A DNA stretch of 64,000 nt, from positions 1-64,000 of the forward strand of contig WNYE01000114.1 of assembly GCA_021396245.1 (NCBI GenBank), read 5' to 3'. Under the pieces are notes generated by a model that was not told the DNA's origin, did not search any database, and saw only the letters and a list, made by a program, of their open reading frames with translations. Every line of letters starts with the position of its first letter. The first letter of the stretch is position 1. Position numbers and translations under genes: made by a program. The stretch is from Sporothrix humicola. Taxonomy: Eukaryota; Ascomycota; Sordariomycetes; Ophiostomatales; Ophiostomataceae. This document shows, one piece after another, positions 40,660-51,132 of this stretch.

Positions 40660-43173
40660 CTACTTTGGCTGTGGAAATTCGTCCAAAACAACAGCGTCAC
40701 CAGTCAGCTTGAACGACAATGTGTGCCGCGTCGGCTCGTCCAAAAGAAGTGTGTACTCTCCTGGGTACAGCACCAAATTTCCCTTTTCGTCGGTCCGCGC
40801 CAGAATGCCGAGCGAAAGCGCCAAGGATGTCGTCGCCGTTTTGCCTGGCGCAATGTTGCGGAAACGACGATAAGCCGCCAACGTTTTGAGCGGGAACGGC
40901 GCTGGACCATAGCTGCCCGACAAGAACGCCAAAGCGACAAAGTCGGACGTGACATTGCCTGTGTTGGTGACGCTGGTGTCGACATTGGCGAAATGGCACA
41001 GATCCTTGTGACGGACGCCGGCCGAGCTTCCCTGATGGGCGCAGCGTCCAACGACGTCGGCAATCGCAAACGTGTTGGTGCTATTTCCTTGGAGAGAGGG
41101 CGTCAGCACGGATGAATTACGTCCTCTGGCTGCTGATGGGACGAGTTTGGTGAAGTTGGCTGCAAATGTGGTGTAGTGCAGGCCATGGCCGAACGGCAGC
41201 ACGGCCTTGTCGAACCAGCGATACGTGCGGCCAGGATTGCCGGCTGCAACTGTCTTATTCCACGACGACGACACATTCGAGCTCGAAACGGCCGGCCGCA
41301 GGTTCATGTCCGTCATGGGAACAGCAGCGGTGTAGTCGCCAGGGTATTGCGTCACTGGAAGCCGTCCAGCAGGCGCCTTGACGCCAGTGATGACATCCAG
41401 CACAGCATTTCCACCGTCCTGGCCAGGGTAGCCGACCCAGATAATAGCACTGACGTTTGCGTTCTTCAAGAGCGGCGTGTCATCTGTCTGGTCACCGAGC
41501 TGGACGACAACGAGTGGCTTGCCCAGTTCGGACAGTCTCCCCACCAGATTGAGCTGGACTTCAGGCAGAGTAATCTCGTTGCGGTCCTTGTCCTCGGCAG
41601 CAATGCTCAAGTCCGTGCCGCCAAAGTACAGGATAATGTCGGCCTTGGCGGCCGCTTCCAGCGCCGACTTTGTCCAGGTATCCGGTGTTCCATGGGGCAA
41701 GTTGCTGACAGGCGCATTTGATGCACGGCCAAACACGACAGTCGACCAGTTCCGCGCATTTGCAGCGGCAACGGGGTTGTTGAAGAAGGGCGGCGTGCCG
41801 CTGTATCCACCAAGCATCATGCGCGTCGCATCGGCCCAGTGGCCAATAAGTGCAACCGTCTTGTTCTCGACCGACAAAGGGAGAAGGCCGTCGTTCTTTT
41901 TGAGGACAAGACCATCGACAGCCGACTGGTGAGCCAGGGCCCGAGCAGCAGGAGTGTTGACATCTTTCCATCCGAGAGAACGGTACGGCGACGCATCTGC
42001 CGGGTCAAAGTATCCCACACGAACCAGTCCTTCGTACAGACGAGTCAAGGCCCGATCTAGAATCGCTTCGGACAGCAGCGACTGGTTGTACGCCCCAGTA
42101 ACATCGGTCCCTGTGTACGACGGCACTTCACAGACCGTATCTGTTCCCGCACCATAGGCTGCCGCCGCCGCCGCGGCCCCGTCTTTGCTGTACGCGTGTT
42201 CGTGGTTGAAGTTGAGGACGGCGTTGCAGTCGCTCGTGACGTACTGGTTGTCCTCGTTCCAGCCCCAGTGCTCCCGCAGGATGTCTGTCATCAGATAGGT
42301 GCTGGCACAGGCAGGTGTGCCGTTGAGGGCATTGTACGAGCACATGATGGACCCGACGTGCGAGTCGCGGGCGCACTGCTGGAATGCCGGCAGATAGTAC
42401 TCGCTCAGATCTTGGAGGGACACAATGGCGTCGAAGCCGTATCGCACCGTGCCGTTCCAGCGCTCGAGATCGTATGCAGCGAAATGCTTGCAAGTGGCAA
42501 TGACTTTGCGGATGGCCGAACGAGTACGGTTACCGCCGTGGCCAAAGTTTCCAGGGCCAGTCAAGGGAACACTGGCATTGTGGTTTCCACCGCCGACATA
42601 CGGGCCTTCAAGACCACGCAGCAAAGACCGCACGTATCCCTTGATGCGGAATGGGTCTTCGCCGGGCGTCTCGGCGCCGCGGCCCCAGCGAGGATCCTTG
42701 TATGGGTTGATGTTGGGCGTCCAGAAGTCAAGGCCCGCACGGCCGGCATTGCTAAACGCCCTTGCCTCTGTGCTCACAATCGATGCGACCTGCTCGACGA
42801 GATCGTCGTCAAAAGCGGCTGACAGCGTGATGGGGCTCGCAAACGACGTGGCATATGCAAACTCGGCTTCGTTGCCGTCGGTTCGGTTGAAAGTAACGCC
42901 AGGAGAACCCGCCACGCCGTGCAAAGCTTCGCTCCACCACTCGTACGCAGGTAGACCAAGACGAGGCGCGCCAGGGCTGGTGTTGACCAAATTGACCAGC
43001 TTCTCACTGATCGTCATGGCCTTGACAAGAGCCGCAGCACGGGCAGACGGCGACGCCCGAGGATTGCAGACCGTGTTGTTGGCCAGAGGGCCATTGACGC
43101 AGTCAGGGAATGCCAGCAAGGCCGCGGCCGGAGCCACTGACCCTGCAAGAAGCAGCGTTGCGAGAGAGGGCAT
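40660..43173 (-). CDS. GH3 beta-xylosidase, secreted
   Basis: A secreted exo-acting glycosidase that would release xylose from xylo-oligosaccharides. A single exon of 837 residues. The signal peptide covers about residues 1-18, and many N-x-S/T sites follow. The GH3 N-terminal barrel shows LGLPAYEWWSEALHGVAG, NINPYKDPRWGRGAETPGEDP, KHFAAYDLERWNG and IMCSYNALNGTPACAS. The likely nucleophile Asp is in VTSDCNAV. The second GH3 domain contains LVLKKNDGLLPL, and the C-terminus has a fibronectin III-like fold (FVALAFLSG...GEYTLLLDE). The sequence is of the fungal xlnD/bxlB type rather than beta-glucosidase. About 250 bp upstream of the start, GGCTAAA (43420-43426) matches the XlnR/Xyr1 site and GCGGAG (43449-43454) the CreA consensus SYGGRG. 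Confidence 0.92.
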   Translation of the reverse strand: MPSLATLLLAGSVAPAAALLAFPDCVNGPLANNTVCNPRASPSARAAALVKAMTISEKLVNLVNTSPGAPRLGLPAYEWWSEALHGVAGSPGVTFNRTDGNEAEFAYATSFASPITLSAAFDDDLVEQVASIVSTEARAFSNAGRAGLDFWTPNINPYKDPRWGRGAETPGEDPFRIKGYVRSLLRGLEGPYVGGGNHNASVPLTGPGNFGHGGNRTRSAIRKVIATCKHFAAYDLERWNGTVRYGFDAIVSLQDLSEYYLPAFQQCARDSHVGSIMCSYNALNGTPACASTYLMTDILREHWGWNEDNQYVTSDCNAVLNFNHEHAYSKDGAAAAAAAYGAGTDTVCEVPSYTGTDVTGAYNQSLLSEAILDRALTRLYEGLVRVGYFDPADASPYRSLGWKDVNTPAARALAHQSAVDGLVLKKNDGLLPLSVENKTVALIGHWADATRMMLGGYSGTPPFFNNPVAAANARNWSTVVFGRASNAPVSNLPHGTPDTWTKSALEAAAKADIILYFGGTDLSIAAEDKDRNEITLPEVQLNLVGRLSELGKPLVVVQLGDQTDDTPLLKNANVSAIIWVGYPGQDGGNAVLDVITGVKAPAGRLPVTQYPGDYTAAVPMTDMNLRPAVSSSNVSSSWNKTVAAGNPGRTYRWFDKAVLPFGHGLHYTTFAANFTKLVPSAARGRNSSVLTPSLQGNSTNTFAIADVVGRCAHQGSSAGVRHKDLCHFANVDTSVTNTGNVTSDFVALAFLSGSYGPAPFPLKTLAAYRRFRNIAPGKTATTSLALSLGILARTDEKGNLVLYPGEYTLLLDEPTRHTLSFKLTGDAVVLDEFPQPK

Positions 43174-43578
43174 TGTGATGGTGATGGCCGACTGAATTCT
43201 GGGTGGTTGATCAACAGAACATGTAACAAAGAGAATCCATTTTCAAGCGAGAAGTGTGTTCCCTTTGTTCTTTTTCTATTCTTGCGTTTATTTCACTGCC
43301 CACACTGTTTTTTATTACACAAGCGTGTTTTCTCTACTGTCTATTTACTTGCCTTTAACCATACAGATGAAGTGGTACCTGCAGCCGTTCGTTTTGTTCC
43401 TGCTATCCTTGCGGAATATGGCTAAATTGCATATTGGGTGCGGGAGTTGCGGAGAATTTAACTCGTCACCCGTGGATCGATCGATCTAGGAATCAACACG
43501 GCACCAGAACGGCACCAACACGGCCGCAAATGACGGCTCGTCTGACGCCACTTTATCCAGACATCTGATGGGCACCAA
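43174..43578. promoter_or_regulatory. Beta-xylosidase promoter with XlnR- and CreA-type sites
   Basis: The 405-bp spacer holds GGCTAAA at 43420-43426, the consensus for the xylanolytic activator XlnR/Xyr1. The CreA-type GCGGAG lies 23 bp further from the start, at 43449-43454. No gene is present. Site assignment is by consensus match only. Confidence 0.5.
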
Positions 43579-45203
43579 CTACATCCACGCCTTCCTCTCG
43601 CCATAGCCCATTCCTGTCGGCGTCCGTCCCGGCTGTCCAGTCAAAATTCGCGACTTTGTCCTCGACAAGTACTGGCCGTCGCCCGGCTGGCCCAGAATGC
43701 CGCCATTGTCTCGATCCCAAACACGACGGCTGCGGAGAAAGACATAGCGCGGCCAGTTGCGGACAGACATGCCTTCGAAGGGGGTGTAGTCGATGCGGTG
43801 GTGAAGTGCAGAGTTGGTGATGAGGAAGGGTGATTGGGACGATGTCTCCGGATACCAAATGACGATATCGGCATCGAGGCCCGGCTGGAGACTACCTTTT
43901 TTGTGGGCAAGGCCATACAGCTGTGCCGGGTTGGTCGACGTCAAGGCAACAAATCTCGGAAGAGAGATGTGCACGGGTGCATCTTCACTTGTCGGCGGCC
44001 CAACCTCCGGATCGTATGTCCTGTTGAAGAGCAGAGGAAGCCGTGTCTCGATGCCTGGCACGCCGTTTGGCACGACCCGGAAATCAACCTTGCCCTCGGC
44101 CGAGACAATGCCTCTCTTTTTGCCGTCCGGGTGGTCGTACAGGGATGGCGCATGGTCTGACGACACGACAGTATATGTTCCGTTGGCAAGCTCGGCCCAC
44201 AGCTGCTCAAGATCCTTGCGGTCGTGTCGAAGAGGAGGTGCACAGATATGCTTGGCGCCGTCAATGCCATCGTGACCGTGGTCGTGAGGCTTCGAGTGAA
44301 GCTTCTCGCTTGTCAAGTACAAGTAATGAGGGCACGTCTCGGCGTGGATGGGCAGCAGCCGTGCCTGGGCTTTGCGGACGTGCTCGAGAGCAGCCGGTGC
44401 AGACATGTGCACAAGCAAAATCGGGGCATCTGTCACCTCTGCCAGACTGATGGCCCGGTACGTTGCCTCCGTCTCGGCGATTTGTGGCCGTGCCACGGCG
44501 TGGAACTGCGTCTGCGTATTCCCTCTCGCGTCCAGCCGTTTCGCAATCTGGTCCACCATATCATGGTTCTCGGCATGGACCATTGTCGTCACGCCGATCT
44601 GCCGAGCCGTCATCATGATATTGAACAGGTCGCCGTCGCCGAGTCGCAAAGGTAAATACGTCATATACAGTTTGACGCTCGTGATGCCGTCCGACACGAG
44701 ACTCGGAAGGTCGCCGTCAAGCACGGTCTCAGTGGCGTTCGTCACAATCACATGGAAGCCATAGTCACAGTAGGCATTGCCCTGGGCTTTGGCGTGGTAC
44801 CGCTCGACACATGGCTTGACACTCGTCTCGTCACGCCGCTGCGAGGCAAATGCAAGGACGGTCGTGTTGCCGCCCGCAATCGCCGACCGCGAGCCCGTTT
44901 CCCACGTATCGCCCGTCGGCGAGTTGTCCTGTTCGATATGCGCGTGCGAGTCAACGCCTCTGCCGTGGAATCACAATGTCAGCAATATGAATGCGGAACT
45001 TGTATTTGAATACAAGGCAAAGAGACGACATACCCCGGCGTGATGTAAGCTCCCTCGGCGTCGACAATTTCAGTGTCCGGTCCGGCATCGAGACCGATTC
45101 CAATCACCGCAATTTTGCCGTCCTTGACGCCGATTTCGAGTCCCGCCAGCAATATCTCCGACGCCGTCACGATCCGGCCGTTGCGTATGATCAAGTCGAG
45201 CAT
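43579..45203 (-). CDS. Dihydropyrimidinase / hydantoinase
   Basis: A zinc amidohydrolase opening cyclic ureides such as dihydrouracil or hydantoins in reductive pyrimidine catabolism, or a related compound. Exons are 45203-45034 and 44959-43579 with a 74-bp intron (GTATGT...CAG) that splits a Gly codon. The product is 516 residues. Metal ligands are His62/His64 in GGVDSHAHIEQ, the carboxylated Lys153 in SVKLYMTY, HAEN, the His of HMSAP and the Asp of SSDHAPS. The C-terminus (PGRTPTGMGYGERKAWM) resembles fungal phenylhydantoinase-type proteins. The upstream 396-bp spacer has three GATA core sites. Allantoinase is an alternative, but the HAHIEQ and NATETV segments favour the hydantoinase branch. 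Confidence 0.85.
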
Positions 45204-45599
45204 GTTCGAGGTGAGATTGATTTACATTTGGAAAGGTACCGTATAAATGCGTGAAAATTAACATCTAAGAGAAACATGCAAAATTACGCCAACACAAGAC
45301 GAGCATGATCTCTAAATACAAAGCACAACACCGCCGATAAGGTATCGCCGTGACGGAACCGGCCGTAGTCGTGGACCCTGCAGGGATCAGACTAACTCTA
45401 GTGTGCGGTAACAATTATCGCCGCGCAGAGTCCGACTGCGCTATGATAAGGAAGCGCCGAGCATGACAAGAGAAGGAATGCGACGGGACAAATTCGAAAA
45501 GAGAAGGGGAGAAAGACAAAAAAGAGACAAGACGAAAAAGAGAAAACAAATAAAGAAAACGAATGTTGATTAATAAAAAGACGATACGCCCCTTGACAT
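45204..45599. promoter_or_regulatory. Hydantoinase promoter with three GATA sites
   Basis: GATAAG at 45336-45341 and 45445-45450 and its complement TTATC at 45415-45419 lie within about 115 bp. They match the HGATAR core of AreA/NIT2, the fungal nitrogen activators. This fits nitrogen-source control of a ureide-degrading enzyme; the link is inferred from consensus sites only. Confidence 0.45.
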
Positions 45600-46097
45600 T
45601 CAGCTTCCTTCCCCAGCTTTGGACACAGACTCCATCAAACGGTGCAGATCATATGAGCCCTGCTGATAAAATGGATTCCGCCTCGATTCGCCATCGTAGC
45701 TCGGACAGCCGGTGCAGACAGCCACGCGAGCTGTTCTGCTATTGGGATTGTCGATTTCCTCGCTTTCAACGTGCTCGTAGGGATTCCAATGGACCAGCAC
45801 GTTGGGGGCGTGATTCGTCTTGTTCGTCTTGTTCATTGGCATTTTGATGCTGCCATGGCCAAAGCTATGGCCACCATAACTGCTGGGTTTGTCATCCAGG
45901 TGGTCGCAGTCATGGCAGATGATCAGAATCTCGTCGCAGCGGCCAAAATCCTGAGGACACTTGACCTGCTCGTGGCTGTCGAGTCTGTGGCTACAGGCAG
46001 TACAGCGTGCCGTTATGGTCGTAATTGGGCCGGGATTCGAGGCGGATTTGGGGACTTGGAAGCCTTTTGGTTTCGTTTCTGTGCTTCCAGTATTCAT
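45600..46097 (-). CDS. Small Cys/His-rich protein of unknown function (paralog 1)
   Basis: A 165-residue protein I cannot assign to a family. It has a compact Cys/His pattern, CTACSHRLDSHEQVKC, then CDEILIICHDCDH, and after a polar insertion of about 60 residues, AVCTGCP. The same order (CxxCxHxLxxHx4C, C...C...DH, AVCxGCP) is found in the smaller neighbour at 46671-46913, so the two are paralogs. The pattern suggests a zinc-binding ribbon or knuckle fold. No signal peptide or membrane segment is seen from the ATG at 46097. Just upstream, CTAAC (46116-46120) and TTAG (46100-46103) look like an intron 3' end, so an untranslated or short first exon may exist. Confidence 0.6.
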   Translation of the reverse strand: MNTGSTETKPKGFQVPKSASNPGPITTITARCTACSHRLDSHEQVKCPQDFGRCDEILIICHDCDHLDDKPSSYGGHSFGHGSIKMPMNKTNKTNHAPNVLVHWNPYEHVESEEIDNPNSRTARVAVCTGCPSYDGESRRNPFYQQGSYDLHRLMESVSKAGEGS

Positions 46098-46103
46098 TTC
46101 TAA

Positions 46104-46670
46104 TTTTATTTGTTCGTTAGTGAGGCCCTAAAACGTATTGGTCGTTACTGTATCACGGGGATGATGTATCAATAATCGTGAGGATGTTGATTGTGAGCGT
46201 AGGAGAGAGACAAGAAGAGAAAAACAGTCGTGATATTCTGTGCATCAAAGGCGGGGTATCATGTCCTCATATATGCTGGGCTGTCGTAGTTATCTTTGCC
46301 CCGTCTGCAGAATGCTACATGAAACAGACAATACGGCCGAACCACCGTTGAGAATACATTTGCTGTATGTTTTAATGGGATTTTGCCATGTCTACAAGTT
46401 AGGGGCCGGAGGCTGAAGTACTCACGTGCCCATCATGTCTTCGTTCATGCGGTAGAAGCCAACATATATTTTCAAAGAAAAACATATTCTTTTGCCTTTC
46501 CTATTTAAAAAGTGGCATCCCTGTTTACAACTGTATTCAAAGACAAAACACATCCATGTCTGGTGCACTTCATCAGATATTATTGTGTCACAGGAAAGTA
46601 ATCAAATTCATCAAATTCCAATCATCATGTTGTTTGTTCTGTTAACACAATAATATCTAAACGGATGTCT
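46104..46670. other. Spacer between the two Cys-rich paralogs
   Basis: An AT-rich 567-bp spacer that would hold the promoter and possible leader exon of paralog 1. No separate gene is supported. Confidence 0.4.
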
Positions 46671-46913
46671 TCAAGTTCGTACCATTAGTCGATCGCCATC
46701 AGATATCCATGGGTGGTCAGGACACCCAATGCAGACGGCGAATGTTTCACCGTCCCTAGTTATATACTGCTCCCCCGGATGGTCTATGCAGTCGCAGAAT
46801 ACCATAGTGTTGCAACAGAAGCGTTCTTCGGTGCATTGAGCCTCCCTGTGCATAAGGAGAGGGTGTTCACATAGTGGGCAGTTATCATCTATGCTCAGGT
46901 TACCGTAGGTCAT
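46671..46913 (-). CDS. Small Cys/His-rich protein of unknown function (paralog 2)
   Basis: An 80-residue protein from the ATG at 46913, or 96 from an ATG at 46961 that falls inside a probable intron. Its core CPLCEHPLLMHREAQC, then CDCIDH and AVCIGCP, matches paralog 1 at the Cys/His positions and lacks that protein's insertion. Upstream, GTAAGA (46997) and ACTAAC...CATGCAG (ending 46939) define a likely 59-bp intron. The first exon would encode a signal-peptide-like stretch (from 47123), but it joins in a different frame. So either paralog 2 is translated from its own ATG after a short upstream frame, or an indel separates a former signal peptide from the domain. The function is unknown. Confidence 0.55.
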   Translation of the reverse strand: MTYGNLSIDDNCPLCEHPLLMHREAQCTEERFCCNTMVFCDCIDHPGEQYITRDGETFAVCIGCPDHPWISDGDRLMVRT

Positions 46914-47480
46914 TTTGACGAGATGTCTGGGCAGTGGGCTGCATGGATGTCTGTTAGTCATGGAATATGTACGCAAGAGTCAATGCTGTAGTCTTACCTG
47001 TAATATCTGCTCGTTGCTTGCTTTTGATTTTGAGACAGAAGCAGTGGACAGAAAGATCAGAGTGAATAGAAAGAAAAAAAGACAATAAAGATGGCGTACA
47101 GGTCTAAACAGAAGGGTTGGCATATGGCTGAATTTATACGCCATGTTGACCGCTTTCATGACTGTAAGCTCTAAGTGTAAAAGTGTAGGCAACCTGGATA
47201 CATATGGGCATCCAATGCTTTTCGTAAGAGAATACAGAAACAAGGCGACCCATATGCTGCGTTCGAATACGTTTAGTTGTGGATAATAGTGTGGTACATC
47301 CACGATACTACATCAAAGTGCAAAAGCATGGTCAAATCAGAGTCGTAAGAGCATCTGCCTTGCCATGATACGGCGTGCCACTATTTGCATAAGTTATGAA
47401 TGTGCAGTTTTGTACCAGTGACATGTTTTGTCTACCCATTCTATATTTCCCTCCCTCTCTTTGCCCACGTCTTCCACACA
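46914..47480. other. Leader region of paralog 2
   Basis: Contains the probable leader exon ending at 46998, with an ATG at 47123 opening MPTLLFRPVRHLYC and a hydrophobic stretch, plus AT-rich flank. After splicing the frame would stop at about 46900, overlapping the paralog 2 start. Confidence 0.35.
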
Positions 47481-48443
47481 TTACAACCCTTTGATGAGAG
47501 ACAGGAAATGTGACCTGAAAGCCTCGGCATCGACGCTGACAGCCACACGGCAATTTGGCGCTGGCGGGTTGGGCACTTCCTGGCGATCGCAGACCATGAC
47601 GCCGCGCGTAATTCCGTCTCCAACCTCGATATTGACGGCCATTTCCTTGTATTCGCAGAGCTCTGGGTGGGACACGACAGCAACAGCGAGCGGGTCGTGC
47701 ATGGGAACGGACGTCATGCGTGGGAGGCGACCCGGAAACCGCTGGGTCTGGTAGGCAATGTACTTTGCGGCAGCCTCGCCGGCGAATTGTGAAAAGGACG
47801 ACTGGGAGGCTTTCATGGCGTCTGCATCGTCGGTCGTCATGCGGACTTGTAGGGTCACGTCCAAGCCGATCCAGCGTTGTGGCGCACCTGAACGGAGAAC
47901 TGCCCGTGCCGCTTCTGGGTCAGAAAAGACATTGAACTCGCCGGGCTTGTTCCACGAATACATTGTGCCAAAGAAAACACCGCCCATAATGACGAGTTCC
48001 TTGACGAGGGAGACGATCCGCGGCTCCAGCACCAACGCCAGGGCCACGTTGGTGAGCGGGCCGATGCATACTAGCGTGATCTCGCCCGGGTTCGCCAGAA
48101 TGTGTTCGACAATAGCGTGCGCGGCGTATCTTCCTGACAGTGGTGGCCGGCCCGTCCCTCGGAGGGCTTCAACATGTGGCGCGACGGTTCTCTTGACGTC
48201 TGTGTGGATGAGGGGAGTAGCAGCTCCACGGACAAACGGTGTCGATGCAGGAACGCCGAGTCTGTCCATGAGAATGCCCGTCAAGATCGTGGCGCTGTCG
48301 ACATCTGTGTTTCCGTTGACTGTTGTGAACATATCAAGCTGCAAATTCGGGTCGGCGTGGGCCAGTGCCAGTGCAAAACCATCGTCGACGTCGGCGCCAG
48401 CGCCCATCGACAGGTCGGTGTCCAAGATAATTCGTGTAGGCAT
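47481..48443 (-). CDS. Inosine-uridine-preferring nucleoside hydrolase family protein
   Basis: Cleaves the N-glycosidic bond of ribonucleosides to free base and ribose in salvage. A single exon of 320 residues, the usual family length. The N-terminal calcium-binding motif is IILDTDLSMGAGADVDDGFAL, with the family's DxD...DVDD aspartates. TVNGNTDVD, TLVCIGPLTNVALAL, KELVIMGG, EFNVFSDPEAARAV and MHDPLAVAV follow, the last carrying the C-terminal Asp of the metal site. No targeting signal. Base specificity cannot be set. It lies near a hydantoinase, with the two Cys-rich genes between, all on one strand; release of pyrimidine bases followed by ureide opening is a plausible but incomplete route. 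Confidence 0.88.
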   Translation of the reverse strand: MPTRIILDTDLSMGAGADVDDGFALALAHADPNLQLDMFTTVNGNTDVDSATILTGILMDRLGVPASTPFVRGAATPLIHTDVKRTVAPHVEALRGTGRPPLSGRYAAHAIVEHILANPGEITLVCIGPLTNVALALVLEPRIVSLVKELVIMGGVFFGTMYSWNKPGEFNVFSDPEAARAVLRSGAPQRWIGLDVTLQVRMTTDDADAMKASQSSFSQFAGEAAAKYIAYQTQRFPGRLPRMTSVPMHDPLAVAVVSHPELCEYKEMAVNIEVGDGITRGVMVCDRQEVPNPPAPNCRVAVSVDAEAFRSHFLSLIKGL

Positions 48444-49378
48444 TTTGTGAGGCTGTGGGATGTCAGATAGGAAGTCACAATTAAATTCGAGGTCATGTGA
48501 AATTAAAGGAAATGAATCATATGTAACTTAAATCGAGATTTTTTTTTTAAAGACGAGAAAAACAAAAAAAATACAACGTCAACCTACACGCCTCCGTCAT
48601 CGCTCGCGTGTCTCCATCTTCACTTATTCCTTCACACATGCCTCATGTCGTCGGCGTTGACACTCCGCGGCACTTGCCCGATCGGGGGCCGTCGGTTACG
48701 CGGTTGCCCTGAATGCCCCTAGAGCCCTGTGTGATCCATCGCCCTTTCCCTGAATGACAGTCGCGCCTTCCCTGTAAGCTTTTGCCCAGGCCACTTGTAG
48801 CGCCTTTTTACGCCACTCCCGTGTCAGTGTACGGGCTACACCCGGCACTAGTTGCTTGTTCCTGCCCTGCGCGGGACACGAAAACTGAGGTTGCGGGGAT
48901 TTCGAAAAGGAAGAAGGAGCGACCAGACACAATGCGACTTTTCAACGGCGATCGGTCCACAGTCCACATTCGAGTCAGGCTTCCCTTTCACTCGTGTTCT
49001 CCTTCTTTTCTCCTCTTTTCTCCATCTTCCACACAAACGTCGCTCAACAGCCGATCGGTAGAGCTCACACGACAAAAAAACGTGCCGGAGACCCCATCCT
49101 TGCCCCAGCGGAAGCCATCGCAGTCGGGCAGTCAGTTCGCCGTCCCCTCTACTCTCTCTTTCTCTGCTCCTTTTCAAGAATAATTTCTCTCATATAAGAG
49201 TACGGTTTCGGAGCTGCGCCGACTTGCACAGTACCAATGATGTCTCTCCTCCCGTTTTCTCGTTCTCGCCGTCAAACGCGTCCTGCTCCTGGCCTGCCAA
49301 TCCCTATCTGGCTCATCTTGCTGGGCATCTTTCTCTTTCTCCTCCTTGTCTTTATCTTTTTGATTGCTCCTTTCCACT
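48444..49378. promoter_or_regulatory. Divergent promoter, nucleoside hydrolase / sugar porter
   Basis: A 935-bp spacer with no gene. AGATAG near 48463 (GATA type) is close to the nucleoside hydrolase; GCGGGG (48893-48898, CreA type) and a pyrimidine-rich leader are on the transporter side. Confidence 0.4.
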
Positions 49379-51132
49379 ATGGCTGAGCCAAAGACAGCCA
49401 CCAGCGGCGTGGCCATCGACGCGGTCGATACCGCCAGCCCTGCCCAAGAGCCTGTCGTCAACAAAACGGAAGATATGTCTCAGAATATCGACAACGCCCT
49501 GGCCCAGGGCGAAACGGTGGCAATGCGTTCGTCGCTCGACAACCTGCCGTTCTTCGAGGCCATCCGCGTCTACTGGCGCGTGACGCTCGTGTGTTTCCTG
49601 GGCGCCTTCTGTGCAGCCCTCGACGGCTACCAAGTCTCGATCAGCAGTTCGATTGTGTCCAACAAGGGTTTCATCCGGACAATGTCCAACGGCGGCTCGG
49701 TACTCAACCCAACTCATGTCTCGGTCTGGGGCGGCATGCTGTCGACGGGCCAGCTCGTCGGCGTCGGCATTCTGCAGCTGTTTGCCGATCGTCTGGGCCG
49801 TAAATGGGCGATGCACCTGACGTGGCTGACGCTCTGTGTCTCGGTGGCTCTCGAGTCGGCCGCCAGCAACTGGCTATATTGGCTCTTTGCCAAACTAATT
49901 GCCGGCGCTGGACTCGGCATGATGCAGGCCACGTACCCGGTCTACATTGCCGAGCATGCGCCGACGCAGACCCGAGGCCTGCTGACGACCTTTTACATGT
50001 TGTAAGTCAAGTGCCCTTGAGCCAGATAAACACAGCTCCCCAAGATATTCGTATGAATATTCCCTCGTGAACATAATGTTTATTAACCACAATTAGCTGG
50101 TACGTCACGGCACAAATCTTTGCCCCGCTGGCTCTCCGTCAGCTCTCTTACTCCAATCCCTACGACTTCAAGACGGCCGTCTACACGCAATGGGGCATGC
50201 TGGGCCTTTTGCTTCTGATCAACGTCTTTTTGCTGCCCGAGAGTCCGTGGTGGCTTGTCGAGCGCGGCCGCGTTGCTGATGCCGAAAAGGTGCTGGCGTC
50301 AACGCACCGCGGCATTCCGGCCGAGTACAACTACAGCGCGCACAACGAAGTGGCCATTATTGTGGCGACGGTCGAGCATGAGCGCCTGATCTCCAAGAGC
50401 GCCGAGTCCAACCAGATCGTCGAGATTGTGCGCGACAAGACGAACCTGTGGCGTCTCTTTATCGCCTTTTGGCCCAAGGCCATGCAGCAGCTGACGGGCC
50501 AGAGCGTGACGAACAATTACGGCACCTACTTCTTCCAGCTCGCCGGCAACACGGCTCCCTTTACGGTGACCATCATCCTGGCCGTCTGCCAGCTCATTGG
50601 CGTCCTCTTCTCGTCTTTGATTTCAGACAAAGTCGGCCGGAGATGGCTCACGCTCGGTCTCTTCGGCGCCGGAACGGTCGCCATCTGGGGCATTGGCATT
50701 CTGGGCAGCTTCGATTACCAGTCCCAGAAACTCGGCAGTGTCCTCGTTTTCTTCGCCTGTCTGTCCAACTTTGGCGTCATTGGCGGCGCCGGCGTGGCCT
50801 ACTCGTACGTCGCCGAGATCCCCAACCAGCGCCTGCGGCAGAGAACGGCGTCGATTGCGCTGATGGGCTCGTTCTGTCTCGGCCTCACGTTCAACTACAC
50901 CGTCCCGCTTATGCTCAAGGTCTGGTCTGTCAAGACGGGCTACTTCTTCGCCATTACGGGCACGCTGTCGTGCATTGTCGGCTTCTTTGTGCTGCCCGAA
51001 ATCACGATGCGTACGCCCGCCGAAATCGACGAAATGTTTGCCGACAAGGTCGCCCCGCGCAAGTTCCGCAAGCACATTACGCGTGTCCAGATGTTCTTGG
51101 AAGAGCAGGAAGCCGCCAACGAGAAGGTGTAG
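49379..51132 (+). CDS. MFS sugar porter (alpha-glucoside/maltose permease-like)
   Basis: A 12-TM sugar:H+ symporter for the plasma membrane. Exons are 49379-50001 and 50097-51132, with a 95-bp intron (GTAAGT, TTAACC, TTAG) splitting a Phe codon. The product is 552 residues. Sugar porter signatures include DGYQVSIS in TM1, DRLGRKW and SDKVGRRW (the two motif A loops), PESPWWLVERGR after TM6, AEIPNQRLRQRT, and LPEITMRTPAEIDEMF, the degenerate PETKGRTxxEIDE end. The overall form is that of fungal alpha-glucoside permeases, but close relatives carry other sugars, so the substrate is open. It sits between the nucleoside hydrolase and the xylitol dehydrogenase genes. Confidence 0.88.
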
